Assembly (NCBI GenBank): GCA_005793295.1
Contig: SXSX01000185.1
Coordinates: forward strand, 1-14,616
Reading direction: 5' to 3'
DNA length: 14,616 nucleotides
From: Burkholderiales bacterium
GTDB lineage: Bacteria; Pseudomonadota; Gammaproteobacteria; Burkholderiales; Burkholderiaceae_C
In this document: one piece after another, positions 7,206 to 14,035 of the stretch
Layout of the letters: every line of letters begins with the position of its first letter
How positions within the stretch are numbered: position 1 is the first letter of the stretch
The notes under the pieces: model-generated
Database searches by the model: none
Seen by the model: the letters and a program-made list of their open reading frames with translations, nothing else
Told to the model about the DNA's origin: nothing
Made by a program: the position numbers and the translations under genes

Positions 7206-8671
7206 GGCAAGCTCGCAATCACCTGCGCCACGGCGGCGGTGAGTTTTTTTGCGTAAGGGACATGCAAAAACTCATTGGGTCCGTGGGCGTTGCTTTTGGG
7301 GCCCAACACCCCACACACCATCATTTGCGCTTTCGGAAAACCCAAGCTCAGCATGTTCATCAGCGGAATCGTTCCGCCTTGGCCGATGAAGCCGCAAGAC
7401 GCACCAAAGTGCGCTTTTGATGCGGCGTCGAGTGCGGACTCCAGCCAAGGCGCCGTAGTCGGGGCGTTCCAGCCGGTGGCGCCGGCGGCTTTTTCAAAGG
7501 TCACCCGCGCTTGGTAGGGCGCGTTGTCTTCGAGCAAAGCTTTGAGTTGTGCAACCGCAGGTGCCGCTTCTACGAGCGGGGGCAAGCGCAGAGAAAGTTT
7601 GAACGCGGTGTAGGGACGCAAAACGTTGCCCGCGTTGCTGAGTTCTGGCATTCCTTCTACGCCAGTCACACTCAACGTGGGATTCCAAGTTCGGTTGATC
7701 AAGGCTTGCAGAGGATCGGTGGTGGTGGGCAAGGCAAACTGCGTAGAGCCGCCACAATCGTAATGCGCCCAGGGGAAGCGCTTGTAAATTTCATCACCCA
7801 AGATATCGGCCGTGGCTTGCGCTTGGGCCAGACGCTCCGAGGGGACTTCGCAGTGAAAACTTGCTGGCAACAAGCGCCCGCTTGTGCTGTCCTCTAAACG
7901 ATCGAGGACTTGGCGCATGATGCGAAAGCTCGAAGGTACTAAACCGCTAGCGTCTCCGGAGTGAACGCCCTCGGTCAATATCTCAACCTTTAAAACGCCG
8001 CTGACCATGCCGCGCAAGCTGTTGGTGAGCCACAGTTGATCGTAGTTACCCGCACCTGAGTCAAGACACACGACCAAGCCTACCTCCCCAAGACGGGGTC
8101 GTAGCGCGTCGATATATGGCATCAAATCGTAAGAGCCACTTTCTTCACAGGTTTCAATTAAACCCACAATGCGCGGGTGGCCCACGCCTTGGCTTTTGAG
8201 GGCTTGGATAGCCGCAATCGCGGCGTAGGCGGCGTAGCCATCGTCGGCGCTGCCGCGGCCGTAAAGCTTTCCGCCCTCATACTTCGGGGTCCACGGCCCT
8301 AAGTCTTTGCGCCAACCCGAAAACTCTGGCTGCTTGTCTAAGTGGCCATACATCAAAACGGTTTGTGTTGTAGCCAAGGCGGCGCTGCGCGTGGCGGCCA
8401 CCTCAAAAAACAAAACCGGTGTGCGCCCGGGTAAGCGGATGATCTCGACGCTGAGCCCGGCAACCTTTTGTAATTCGACCCACTGCGCGGTATTGCGCAC
8501 TACGGTCTCTAAGAGGCCGTTAGCGTCCCACGCAGAGTCGAACATCGGTGACTTGGCCGGAATGGCGACATAGTCAGTTAGACGCGCAACAATGTCCGTG
8601 TCCCACGCGTGGCTGACGTGTTCAAGTGCTTGGGTGGTATCGAGCGCGGCATCGGGAAGGCGGGCGGTCAT
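7202..8671 (-). CDS. M20-family metallopeptidase (carnosinase-like dipeptidase)
   Basis: M20 enzymes use two zinc ions to hydrolyse dipeptides or small amide substrates. The 489-residue protein keeps the expected ligands: H110 in YGHLD (D112 assists), D144 in GSADDG, the E176-E177 pair in ETCEESGS (general base and ligand), D204 in VCLDSGAG, and a late H463 in NAHGPNEF. The lid/dimerisation insert starts near 220 and includes EGVHSGDASG. The length and the LDKQPEF...GRGSADD arrangement resemble the cytosolic dipeptidase branch (CNDP/DapE-like) rather than amidohydrolases of about 400 residues. No signal peptide is seen. The ATG at 8671 has GGAG six bases upstream. It leads a two-gene unit with the lipase-like hydrolase, overlapping by 4 bp. 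The substrate cannot be read from sequence. Confidence 0.9.
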   Translation of the reverse strand: MTARLPDAALDTTQALEHVSHAWDTDIVARLTDYVAIPAKSPMFDSAWDANGLLETVVRNTAQWVELQKVAGLSVEIIRLPGRTPVLFFEVAATRSAALATTQTVLMYGHLDKQPEFSGWRKDLGPWTPKYEGGKLYGRGSADDGYAAYAAIAAIQALKSQGVGHPRIVGLIETCEESGSYDLMPYIDALRPRLGEVGLVVCLDSGAGNYDQLWLTNSLRGMVSGVLKVEILTEGVHSGDASGLVPSSFRIMRQVLDRLEDSTSGRLLPASFHCEVPSERLAQAQATADILGDEIYKRFPWAHYDCGGSTQFALPTTTDPLQALINRTWNPTLSVTGVEGMPELSNAGNVLRPYTAFKLSLRLPPLVEAAPAVAQLKALLEDNAPYQARVTFEKAAGATGWNAPTTAPWLESALDAASKAHFGASCGFIGQGGTIPLMNMLSLGFPKAQMMVCGVLGPKSNAHGPNEFLHVPYAKKLTAAVAQVIASLP

Positions 8672-8677
8672 GCGAAA

Positions 8678-8681
8678 CTCC
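8678..8681 (-). promoter_or_regulatory. Shine-Dalgarno site for the M20 peptidase
   Basis: GGAG on the minus strand, six bases before the ATG at 8671, supports that start. Confidence 0.75.
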
Positions 8682-8740
8682 TAAGGCAAAGAGGCCACCA
8701 TGATGCCACGCTTAATCCACTTGTAAAACCCCGAACAAAA

Positions 8741-8747
8741 AAAGGAG
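8741..8747 (+). promoter_or_regulatory. Shine-Dalgarno site fixing the GTG start of the HAD gene
   Basis: AAAGGAG, eight bases before the GTG at 8756, decides that start. The frame stays open upstream to 8609, but that extension would overlap the divergent M20 gene. Confidence 0.8.
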
Positions 8748-8755
8748 TCCCTGCT

Positions 8756-9487
8756 GTGAAACCCAATTCAAATAGCAAATCACAAGGCCAACACGATGAC
8801 ATCCAGGTGCTGGCCTTTGATATTTTTGGAACCGTGGTGGATTGGCATGGCAGCATTCAAAGAGAAATGGCAGTGCTCTATCCCGACGTGGATGGCGATG
8901 CCTTCGCGTTAGCTTGGCGTGATGGCTACCGGCCCGCGATGGCCCGCGTGATGCGAGGCGAGCTTCCTTGGACCTTGATTGATGATTTGCACCGCCAAGT
9001 TTTGGATGAAATATTGCCTGAGTTTGGTTTAAGCCATCTTGACGAAAAACAAAGAGCCCATCTCAATCTTGTTTGGCATCGACTCAGCCCTTGGCCTGAA
9101 ACAGTAGCAGCATTAAACCGCCTCAAACAAAAATACATTCTCTGCACCCTGTCTAATGGCAATATCAATTTACTCACCCGCATGGCCAAACGCGCAGGCT
9201 TGCCTTGGGATTGCATTTTGAGCGCCGAGGTATTTCAAGCCTATAAACCCGACCCGAAAACCTATGGTGGCGTTGCACGTGTTTTTGATGTTTCATCCCG
9301 TGAGGTGATGCTCGTTGCTGCACACCATGACGATCTCGAGGGTGCCAAGGCTTGTGGATTGCAAACGGCTTATGTGGAACGACCGCATGAATTCGGCTTA
9401 GGCCGGCCCAAAGACGTTAGCCCGAGATTAGCCAACGACTTCCACGCGCACGACTTGAACGACTTAGCAAACCAGCTTGGCTGTTAG
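8756..9487 (+). CDS. HAD-superfamily hydrolase, haloacid-dehalogenase type II-like
   Basis: The protein has 243 residues from a GTG start chosen for its Shine-Dalgarno site. A hydrophilic tail of about 16 residues precedes the core. HAD motif I is FDIFGTVVDW with nucleophile D22, and motif II is LSNGN (S133). Motif III is the lysine in AYKPDPKTY (K164), and motif IV is HHDDLEGA (D192, D193). The helical cap lies between about 35 and 115. The arrangement matches type II L-2-haloacid dehalogenases. However, where L-2-haloacid dehalogenases carry Ser-Ser-Asn-x-Trp-Asp near motif IV, this protein has Ala-Ala-His-His-Asp-Asp. Dehalogenation is therefore doubtful, and another small 2-hydroxy acid or phosphate substrate is possible. 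Its TAG overlaps the stop of the convergent isomerase gene (9484-9487). Superfamily is certain; substrate is not. Confidence 0.85.
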   Translation: MKPNSNSKSQGQHDDIQVLAFDIFGTVVDWHGSIQREMAVLYPDVDGDAFALAWRDGYRPAMARVMRGELPWTLIDDLHRQVLDEILPEFGLSHLDEKQRAHLNLVWHRLSPWPETVAALNRLKQKYILCTLSNGNINLLTRMAKRAGLPWDCILSAEVFQAYKPDPKTYGGVARVFDVSSREVMLVAAHHDDLEGAKACGLQTAYVERPHEFGLGRPKDVSPRLANDFHAHDLNDLANQLGC

Positions 9488-10302
9488 CGGGTCATCCAGC
9501 CTAAACCGTCGCGGGTTGCGTGAGGCGCTGTGCCGCGTTCTGGGCGGTATTCGCAGCCGATCCATCCGGTGTAGCCCAAGCGGTCAATCTCATCAAAAAT
9601 AGCTGCGCAATGGAGCTCGCCCCGATCGGGCTCGTGCCGATTGGGAACGCCTGCGATTTGCAGATGCCCCACTTTCCTCGATGGCAAATAGGTGCGCAGC
9701 TTGTGGCTGATGTCGCCTTCCATGATTTGACAATGGTAGATATCCATTTGGACTTGCAAATACTCTGAGCCCACTTCGTTCACCACGGCGTGGGCATCGG
9801 ATTGGTATTGCAAGAAATACCCAGGCATATCTCGCCCGTTGATGGGTTCAATCATCAAACTGACGCCCGCACTTGCAGCAAGTTGTGCTGCCCATTGCAA
9901 GTTGTGAACGTAAGTGGCGTGCAATACGCTGCGCGATACGTCTGCTGGGGCTAAGCCCGCCATCACGTGAATTCGCTGGCAGTTCAAGCTTTTTGCAAAT
10001 CCCAAAGCCTGCTCTATACCTGAGCGAAACTCCTCTTCGCGTCCCGGCAAACACGCCGTACCGCGCTCGCCGCGCTCCCACGCCGAGGCCATATCCGCCA
10101 AGGTCTTGCCAGCTGGTGGGGCATTAAAAAGCACCTGCTCAAGTCCATGGCGCTTTAACTGCTCGGCCAAGACTGCAGGCGCAAGGGCATAGGGAAATAA
10201 ATACTCTACCCCCTTAAAACCGTCGCTGGCAGCGGCCGCAAAACGGTCTAGAAAAGCGTATTCGTTGTATTGAAAACTGAGGTTGGCAGAAAAACGCGGC
10301 AT
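9484..10302 (-). CDS. hyi: Hydroxypyruvate isomerase family protein (Hyi/OtnI)
   Basis: This is a TIM-barrel sugar-phosphate-isomerase-like enzyme. Family members interconvert hydroxypyruvate and tartronate semialdehyde, or act on 2-oxo-tetronate. From the ATG at 10302 it has 272 residues and starts PRFSANLSF...FLDRFAAAA, a typical Hyi N-terminus. An in-frame ATG 57 bp upstream would overlap chrA and add a tail unlike the family. Likely metal and catalytic residues are E152 (LMIEPINGRD), D187 and H190 (QMDIYHCQ), Q215 (HLQIAGVPNRHEP) and E251 (GWIGCEYRP). It lies 19 bp downstream of chrA on the same strand with no clear Shine-Dalgarno sequence. The usual partners, glyoxylate carboligase and tartronate semialdehyde reductase, are not in the window, so the Hyi versus OtnI choice stays open. 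Confidence 0.87.
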   Translation of the reverse strand: MPRFSANLSFQYNEYAFLDRFAAAASDGFKGVEYLFPYALAPAVLAEQLKRHGLEQVLFNAPPAGKTLADMASAWERGERGTACLPGREEEFRSGIEQALGFAKSLNCQRIHVMAGLAPADVSRSVLHATYVHNLQWAAQLAASAGVSLMIEPINGRDMPGYFLQYQSDAHAVVNEVGSEYLQVQMDIYHCQIMEGDISHKLRTYLPSRKVGHLQIAGVPNRHEPDRGELHCAAIFDEIDRLGYTGWIGCEYRPERGTAPHATRDGLGWMTR

Positions 10303-10321
10303 ACAAATAAAAGTAAAGAGA

Positions 10322-11671
10322 CTAAAAAAGAGCGCGGTATGCAACGCCCAAAACTGCACAACAGGCGATCACCACAACCACTCCCCACTTCAATCGCATT
10401 AAAGCAAACCCGGCAAGTACGGCAATAAACAAAGCGGCCCAGTCAAGGGATACGGGGTTTCCGCCTTGGGCGGGCAGGTAGGCGAGGTGCATCAGGAAAA
10501 ACACTGCCAAGCTGGCAATCACCCCGACCACTGCAGCTGTGATGGCCGTGAGTGGCGCAGTCAGTTGTAATTTTCCACGGGTGGACTCAACAAAGGGGCC
10601 GCCTGCCAAAATAAAAATAAACGAAGGCAAAAAGGTAAACCATGTCACTAGCACCGCAGCCAAGGCCGCACCCATAAAAAGAGAGTCTGGCCCAAGAACC
10701 GCTTTGCTCCATCCGCCTAAAAACCCAACATACGTCACCACCATAATCAGCGGCCCCGGCGTGGTTTCACCCAGCGCTAAACCGTCCATCATTTGCGGAC
10801 CGGTGAGCCAGCCAAAATGTTCAACAGCGCCTTGGTATACATACGGCAACACGGCATAGGCCCCACCAAAAGTGAGCAAAGCCGCCTTGGTAAAAAACCA
10901 CCCCATTTGCGTAAGCGTTCCATCCCAACCCCAGGCCCATACCAAGCCCGCCATCGGCAGCAGCCACAAGGCTAAGGCCACGCCAAGAACGCGTGCTAAG
11001 CGATGTTTGCTAAAGAGCGCGTGAGTTGGTGTTGGGGTGTTGTCGTCAATCCAAGCAGGGGCATGTCCCTCGTGGCTCGGGGTATTGCCTGCGCCGTGCG
11101 CGGCACCCGCAGAAAATTGCTGAGGAACCCAGCGTTGCCCTAACCAACCGCTTAGAGCGGCTGCGAACACGACAGCAGGAAACGGAACCTGAAGGATGGC
11201 TACAGCGATAAAACTCAAAACGGCAATCAACCATAACAGTGGTGCGTGGCGCGGGGAGTGCAATGTCTTAGAACCGATGCGGTGCACCGCTTGAATCACC
11301 AATGCGGCAACTGCGGGCTTGATACCCCACAAGACAGCCGCAATCCAAGGAACGTCGCCAAACGCAACCACCACCCAACTCAGCCCGATTAACAAGACCA
11401 GAGAAGGCAGCACAAACAAAACCCCCGCCACCACGCCGCCCCAAGTACGGTGCATCAACCATCCCAAGTAAGTCGCAAGTTGCTGCGCCTCTGGGCCAGG
11501 CAGCAACATGCAGAAATTCAGGGCATGTAAAAAACGCCGATCTGAAATCCAGCGGCGTTCTTCCACGAGCTCGCGGTGCATGATTGCAATTTGCCCCGCA
11601 GGACCGCCAAAGCTGATGCAACCCAGCTTGAACCAAAAGCGCAGGGCCTGGTAAAAGCCGACAGGAGCCAT
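10322..11671 (-). CDS. chrA: Chromate transporter, two-domain ChrA
   Basis: ChrA proteins of the CHR family are inner-membrane transporters, some of which export chromate. At 449 residues this is the long, bidomain form. The N-terminal CHR half carries FGGPAGQI at 21-28 and LLPGPEAQQLATYLGW at about 56-71. The C-terminal half repeats the pattern with LTFGGAYAVLPYV at about 266-278 and GETTPGPLIM at about 301-310. About ten or more hydrophobic segments are visible. A hydrophilic linker at about 185-225 contains five histidines. The ATG directly abuts the metW stop with no gap. A GGAG inside the end of metW, six bases upstream, supports it. Chromate as the substrate is family knowledge; the real ion could differ. 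No chrB-type regulator is nearby. Confidence 0.92.
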   Translation of the reverse strand: MAPVGFYQALRFWFKLGCISFGGPAGQIAIMHRELVEERRWISDRRFLHALNFCMLLPGPEAQQLATYLGWLMHRTWGGVVAGVLFVLPSLVLLIGLSWVVVAFGDVPWIAAVLWGIKPAVAALVIQAVHRIGSKTLHSPRHAPLLWLIAVLSFIAVAILQVPFPAVVFAAALSGWLGQRWVPQQFSAGAAHGAGNTPSHEGHAPAWIDDNTPTPTHALFSKHRLARVLGVALALWLLPMAGLVWAWGWDGTLTQMGWFFTKAALLTFGGAYAVLPYVYQGAVEHFGWLTGPQMMDGLALGETTPGPLIMVVTYVGFLGGWSKAVLGPDSLFMGAALAAVLVTWFTFLPSFIFILAGGPFVESTRGKLQLTAPLTAITAAVVGVIASLAVFFLMHLAYLPAQGGNPVSLDWAALFIAVLAGFALMRLKWGVVVVIACCAVLGVAYRALF

Positions 11672-12253
11672 TTAGCGCTCCAACTTGTAAACGGATGTTC
11701 CCGCTCGCAGGTTTGGCAACCAGCGCACTATTTCGCCGTTTTGCAAGCCAAAACTGTCGATCACGCGCAAGCCGCTGCGCTTCGCAAGTTGGCCTAAATC
11801 GGCGTGGGTTCCGACGCGGATGTTGGGTGTGTCATACCACTGGTACGGTAAACGTTTGGTTACCGGCATTCGTCCGCGCAAAACGCTCAAGCGGTTGGGC
11901 CAATGTGCAAAGTTAGGAAAGGCAACAATCCCAATACGCCCCACGCGGGCGGTTTCGCGCAACATCACTTCAGCGTTGCGAAGGTGTTGAAGAGTATCGA
12001 TTTGCAAAACCACGTCAAACGACGCATCGTCAAACATCGCCAAGCCTTCGTCCAAGTTCAGCTGAATCACATTGACACCGCGCTTGACACAGGCCAGCAC
12101 ATTGGCATCGTCAATTTCAATGCCATAGCCGCTGCAACCGCGGGTAGCTTGTAAGTGCGCCAACATGGCGCCGTCACCACAGCCTAAGTCCAATACGCGG
12201 GCACCCTTGGGAACCAATTGGGCAATCGCGTTTTGGGTCGCAAGATCGCTCAT
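11672..12253 (-). CDS. metW: MetW, SAM-dependent methyltransferase-fold methionine biosynthesis protein
   Basis: MetW is encoded beside metX in many proteobacteria and is needed for, or modulates, homoserine acylation in methionine synthesis. The 193-residue protein has a class I methyltransferase fold: motif I VLDLGCGDG at 20-28, GYGIEIDD next, and the family block LQIDTLQHLRNAEVMLRE. It ends in the typical IVAFPNFAHWPNRL, LPYQWYDTPNIR and RVIDSFGLQ stretches. I chose the ATG at 12253, seven bases after a full AGGAGG, over a TTG at 12259. The start overlaps the metX stop as ATGA (12250-12253), so the pair is translationally coupled. The stop abuts the chrA start. Identity is firm; whether MetW is a methyltransferase is not settled by sequence. 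Confidence 0.94.
   Translation of the reverse strand: MSDLATQNAIAQLVPKGARVLDLGCGDGAMLAHLQATRGCSGYGIEIDDANVLACVKRGVNVIQLNLDEGLAMFDDASFDVVLQIDTLQHLRNAEVMLRETARVGRIGIVAFPNFAHWPNRLSVLRGRMPVTKRLPYQWYDTPNIRVGTHADLGQLAKRSGLRVIDSFGLQNGEIVRWLPNLRAGTSVYKLER
11678..11681 (-). promoter_or_regulatory. Shine-Dalgarno site for chrA within the end of metW
   Basis: GGAG on the minus strand, six bases before the chrA ATG at 11671, indicates translation directly after metW on one message. Confidence 0.7.
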
Positions 12254-13398
12254 ACGCAAACCTCCTGCGCAATCGCATCAAAGTAGGCTCGAACCACGCC
12301 GTGGTAGCGGGCGTCGTCCAACAAAAACGCATCATGGCCGTGTGGCGCATCAATCTCGGCGTAACTCACATCGCGTTGGTTGTCCAGTAAGGCCTTGACC
12401 AACTCACGGCTGCGCGAAGGCGCAAAGCGCCAATCGGTCACAAAGCTCACTAACAAGAACTTGCAGGTAGCCCGCTCCAAAGCCGCGCTCAAACTGCCGC
12501 CATAGTCTCGCGCGGGATCAAAATAATCCAGTGCACGAGTAATCAACAGGTAGGTGTTTGCATCAAAGTAGTCGGCAAACTTATCGCCTTGGTAGCGCAG
12601 ATAACTTTCAATTTGAAACTCTACGTCCTGGGTGCTGTAAAGATAGTCACCTGCTGTTTGTGCGATGTTGGCGCGTAAGGTGCGACCAAACTTCTCGTTC
12701 ATCACATCGTCGCTTAAATAGGTGATGTGGCCAATCATGCGAGCAATGCGCAAGCCGCGCTTTGGAACCACGCCAGCTTGGTAAAAATTGCCACCGCGAA
12801 AATCTGGATCGGTCACGATAGCGCGGCGGGCGACTTCGTTAAACGCAATGTTTTCGGCGGTCAGGTTGGGGGCACTGGCAATGACCACTGCATGTTTGAC
12901 GCGCTTGGGGTATTGCAAAGCCCAGCCCAAGGCCTGCATGCCGCCTAAGCTGCCGCCCATGACTGCGGCAAGTACTTGAATACCTAAGCGGTCAAGCAAC
13001 AAGGCTTGGGCGTTGACCCAGTCTTCTACGGTGACCACTGGAAAATCTGCGCCATACACCTGGCCTTCAGGGCTATCGGGGTTGACATGCATCGGGCCGG
13101 TGGTGCCAAAGCATGAGCCCAGGTTGTTAACCCCGATCACAAAAAATTTCTGGGTGTCTAAAGGCTTGCCCGGTCCAATCATGCTGTCCCACCAGCCTTC
13201 TGACTTGGCTTGGCCGGCGTAGGTTCCGGCAACATGGTGCGAGGCGTTGAGTGCGTGGCAAACCAAAACCGCATTAGATTTATCGGCGTTCAGCGCGCCG
13301 TAGGTTTCGAAGGTGAGGTTGTAGGCGCGAATCGACGCGCCGCTTTTTAACGCAAGCGGCGCTTCAAAATGCATGGATTGAGGTGTAGCGAGCAACAT
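12250..13398 (-). CDS. metX: Homoserine O-acyltransferase MetX
   Basis: MetX transfers an acetyl or succinyl group from its CoA thioester to the hydroxyl of homoserine, the first committed step to methionine. At 382 residues it is full length. The alpha/beta hydrolase signatures are CHALNASHHVAG at 47-58, NNLGSCFGTTGP at 91-102, the nucleophile elbow GGSLGG at 148-153 (S150), D322 in TDWRFAPSRS, and H355 in APHGHDAF. The acyl donor, acetyl- or succinyl-CoA, cannot be decided by eye; MetX proteins of either specificity exist. The ATG at 13398 comes five bases after the upstream transporter stop and has no Shine-Dalgarno sequence, so translation may depend on reinitiation. No SAM-responsive leader fits in that gap. 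MetW follows with a 4-bp overlap. Confidence 0.95.
   Translation of the reverse strand: MLLATPQSMHFEAPLALKSGASIRAYNLTFETYGALNADKSNAVLVCHALNASHHVAGTYAGQAKSEGWWDSMIGPGKPLDTQKFFVIGVNNLGSCFGTTGPMHVNPDSPEGQVYGADFPVVTVEDWVNAQALLLDRLGIQVLAAVMGGSLGGMQALGWALQYPKRVKHAVVIASAPNLTAENIAFNEVARRAIVTDPDFRGGNFYQAGVVPKRGLRIARMIGHITYLSDDVMNEKFGRTLRANIAQTAGDYLYSTQDVEFQIESYLRYQGDKFADYFDANTYLLITRALDYFDPARDYGGSLSAALERATCKFLLVSFVTDWRFAPSRSRELVKALLDNQRDVSYAEIDAPHGHDAFLLDDARYHGVVRAYFDAIAQEVCV
12261..12266 (-). promoter_or_regulatory. Consensus Shine-Dalgarno site for metW inside metX
   Basis: A perfect AGGAGG on the minus strand, seven bases before the ATG at 12253, lies in the last codons of metX. It settles the metW start in favour of ATG. 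Confidence 0.9.
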
Positions 13399-13403
13399 AT
13401 AAA

Positions 13404-13958
13404 CTAAATTAAAACCGCGACCCCTAAGGCCGCAAAAATCAGTGCGGAGACGGTATGCACCAAACGCATAGGTACCAAACGCGTCATCCGTTCACCCAAC
13501 CAAACCACAGGCGCGTTCGCCAACATCATCCCTAGGGTTGTACCAGCAACCACCCACAAATACGCATGGTATTGCGCAACCAACATCACGGTGGCAATTT
13601 GCGTTTTGTCACCCATCTCAGCCAAAAAGAAGGCAACCAAAGTCGTTCCAAAAACGCCCCAACGCGGCTGTGTGTCGGATTGCGCATCGTCAAGGGTATC
13701 GGGGATCAACATCCAAACGGCCATTGCAATAAATGAACCCGCCAAAACCCAGCGCAAAATTTCAGGGCCTAAAAACGTGGTGACCCAAGCCCCGACGGCA
13801 CCCGCTAACCCATGGTTGACCAAGGTAGCCACCAAAATTCCCCACACGATGGGCCAAGGCTTGCGAAACCGCACCGCCAAAACCAGCGCCAAGAGTTGCG
13901 TTTTGTCGCCCATCTCTGCAAGCGCGACGATACCGGTAGAGACTAAAAATGCTTCCAT
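13404..13958 (-). CDS. TMEM165/GDT1 (UPF0016) family cation transporter, probable Mn2+ exporter
   Basis: GDT1/TMEM165 proteins are small inner-membrane transporters; bacterial members have been tied to manganese export. From the ATG at 13958 there are 184 residues with six likely membrane helices arranged as an internal duplication. Each half carries the signature E-x-G-D-K-T/S: AEMGDKTQ at 14-21 and again at 113-120. An upstream ATG at 14006 would add 16 hydrophilic residues before the first helix and was rejected. Neither start has a Shine-Dalgarno sequence, and the bases just before 13958 fold into a hairpin. The stop lies 5 bp before metX, so this gene probably heads the run through metX, metW and chrA to the isomerase. 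The family is clear; the ion is inferred. Confidence 0.9.
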   Translation of the reverse strand: MEAFLVSTGIVALAEMGDKTQLLALVLAVRFRKPWPIVWGILVATLVNHGLAGAVGAWVTTFLGPEILRWVLAGSFIAMAVWMLIPDTLDDAQSDTQPRWGVFGTTLVAFFLAEMGDKTQIATVMLVAQYHAYLWVVAGTTLGMMLANAPVVWLGERMTRLVPMRLVHTVSALIFAALGVAVLI

Positions 13959-14035
13959 AGGAGAGGATGGTAACTCCCCAGCGCCTGAGCGCGGTAAAGT
14001 CAGCATTGTCTTAAAAGTCCCAATCGGACCTCTCG
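13959..14035. promoter_or_regulatory. Divergent gap between the GDT1-family gene and the DUF423 gene
   Basis: These 77 bp should carry the promoters of both outward-facing genes. On the minus strand GGGGAG (13979 down to 13974) can pair with CTCTCC (13965 down to 13960) around an 8-base loop. That puts a 6-bp stem, with one G-U pair, immediately before the ATG at 13958 where a Shine-Dalgarno would be. On the plus strand AGGAG at 13959-13963 precedes a 15-codon frame from 13967, but the spacing is too short. I could not identify convincing -35/-10 boxes. Confidence 0.4.

Larger units (their letters stand above)
8672..8755. promoter_or_regulatory. Divergent gap between M20 peptidase and HAD hydrolase
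   Basis: These 84 bp lie between outward-facing genes and should contain both promoters. Each gene has a good Shine-Dalgarno site at its end of the gap. Its central part is AT-rich around 8720-8745, but I could not pick a -35/-10 pair that stands out on either strand. The promoter role is inferred from gene orientation only. Confidence 0.4.

Noticed and set aside
8609..8755. A 49-residue N-terminal extension of the HAD protein.
   Set aside because: It overlaps the start of the divergent M20 gene and lies before a good AAAGGAG site that points to the GTG at 8756.
10303..10359. A hydrophobic N-terminal extension on the isomerase that looks like a signal peptide.
   Set aside because: It overlaps the end of chrA, and Hyi-family proteins normally begin at the MPRF start.
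13399..13403. A possible SAM-sensing riboswitch ahead of metX.
   Set aside because: Only five bases separate metX from the preceding stop codon, so no leader can fit. Any such element would have to lie ahead of the GDT1-family gene, where the short gap shows none that I recognise.
13958..13981. GGGGAGT on the minus strand resembling the 5' conserved motif of the yybP-ykoY manganese riboswitch, upstream of a likely Mn exporter.
   Set aside because: The motif lies only about 15 bases before the start codon. The rest of that roughly 100-nt riboswitch would fall inside the coding sequence, and the whole gap is just 77 bp. A covariance-model search would settle it.
13967..14014. A 15-codon plus-strand frame (MVTPQRLSAVKSALS) ahead of the DUF423 gene, with AGGAG nearby.
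   Set aside because: The spacing from AGGAG to the ATG is only three bases, and the frame lies within the divergent promoter gap. Probably chance.
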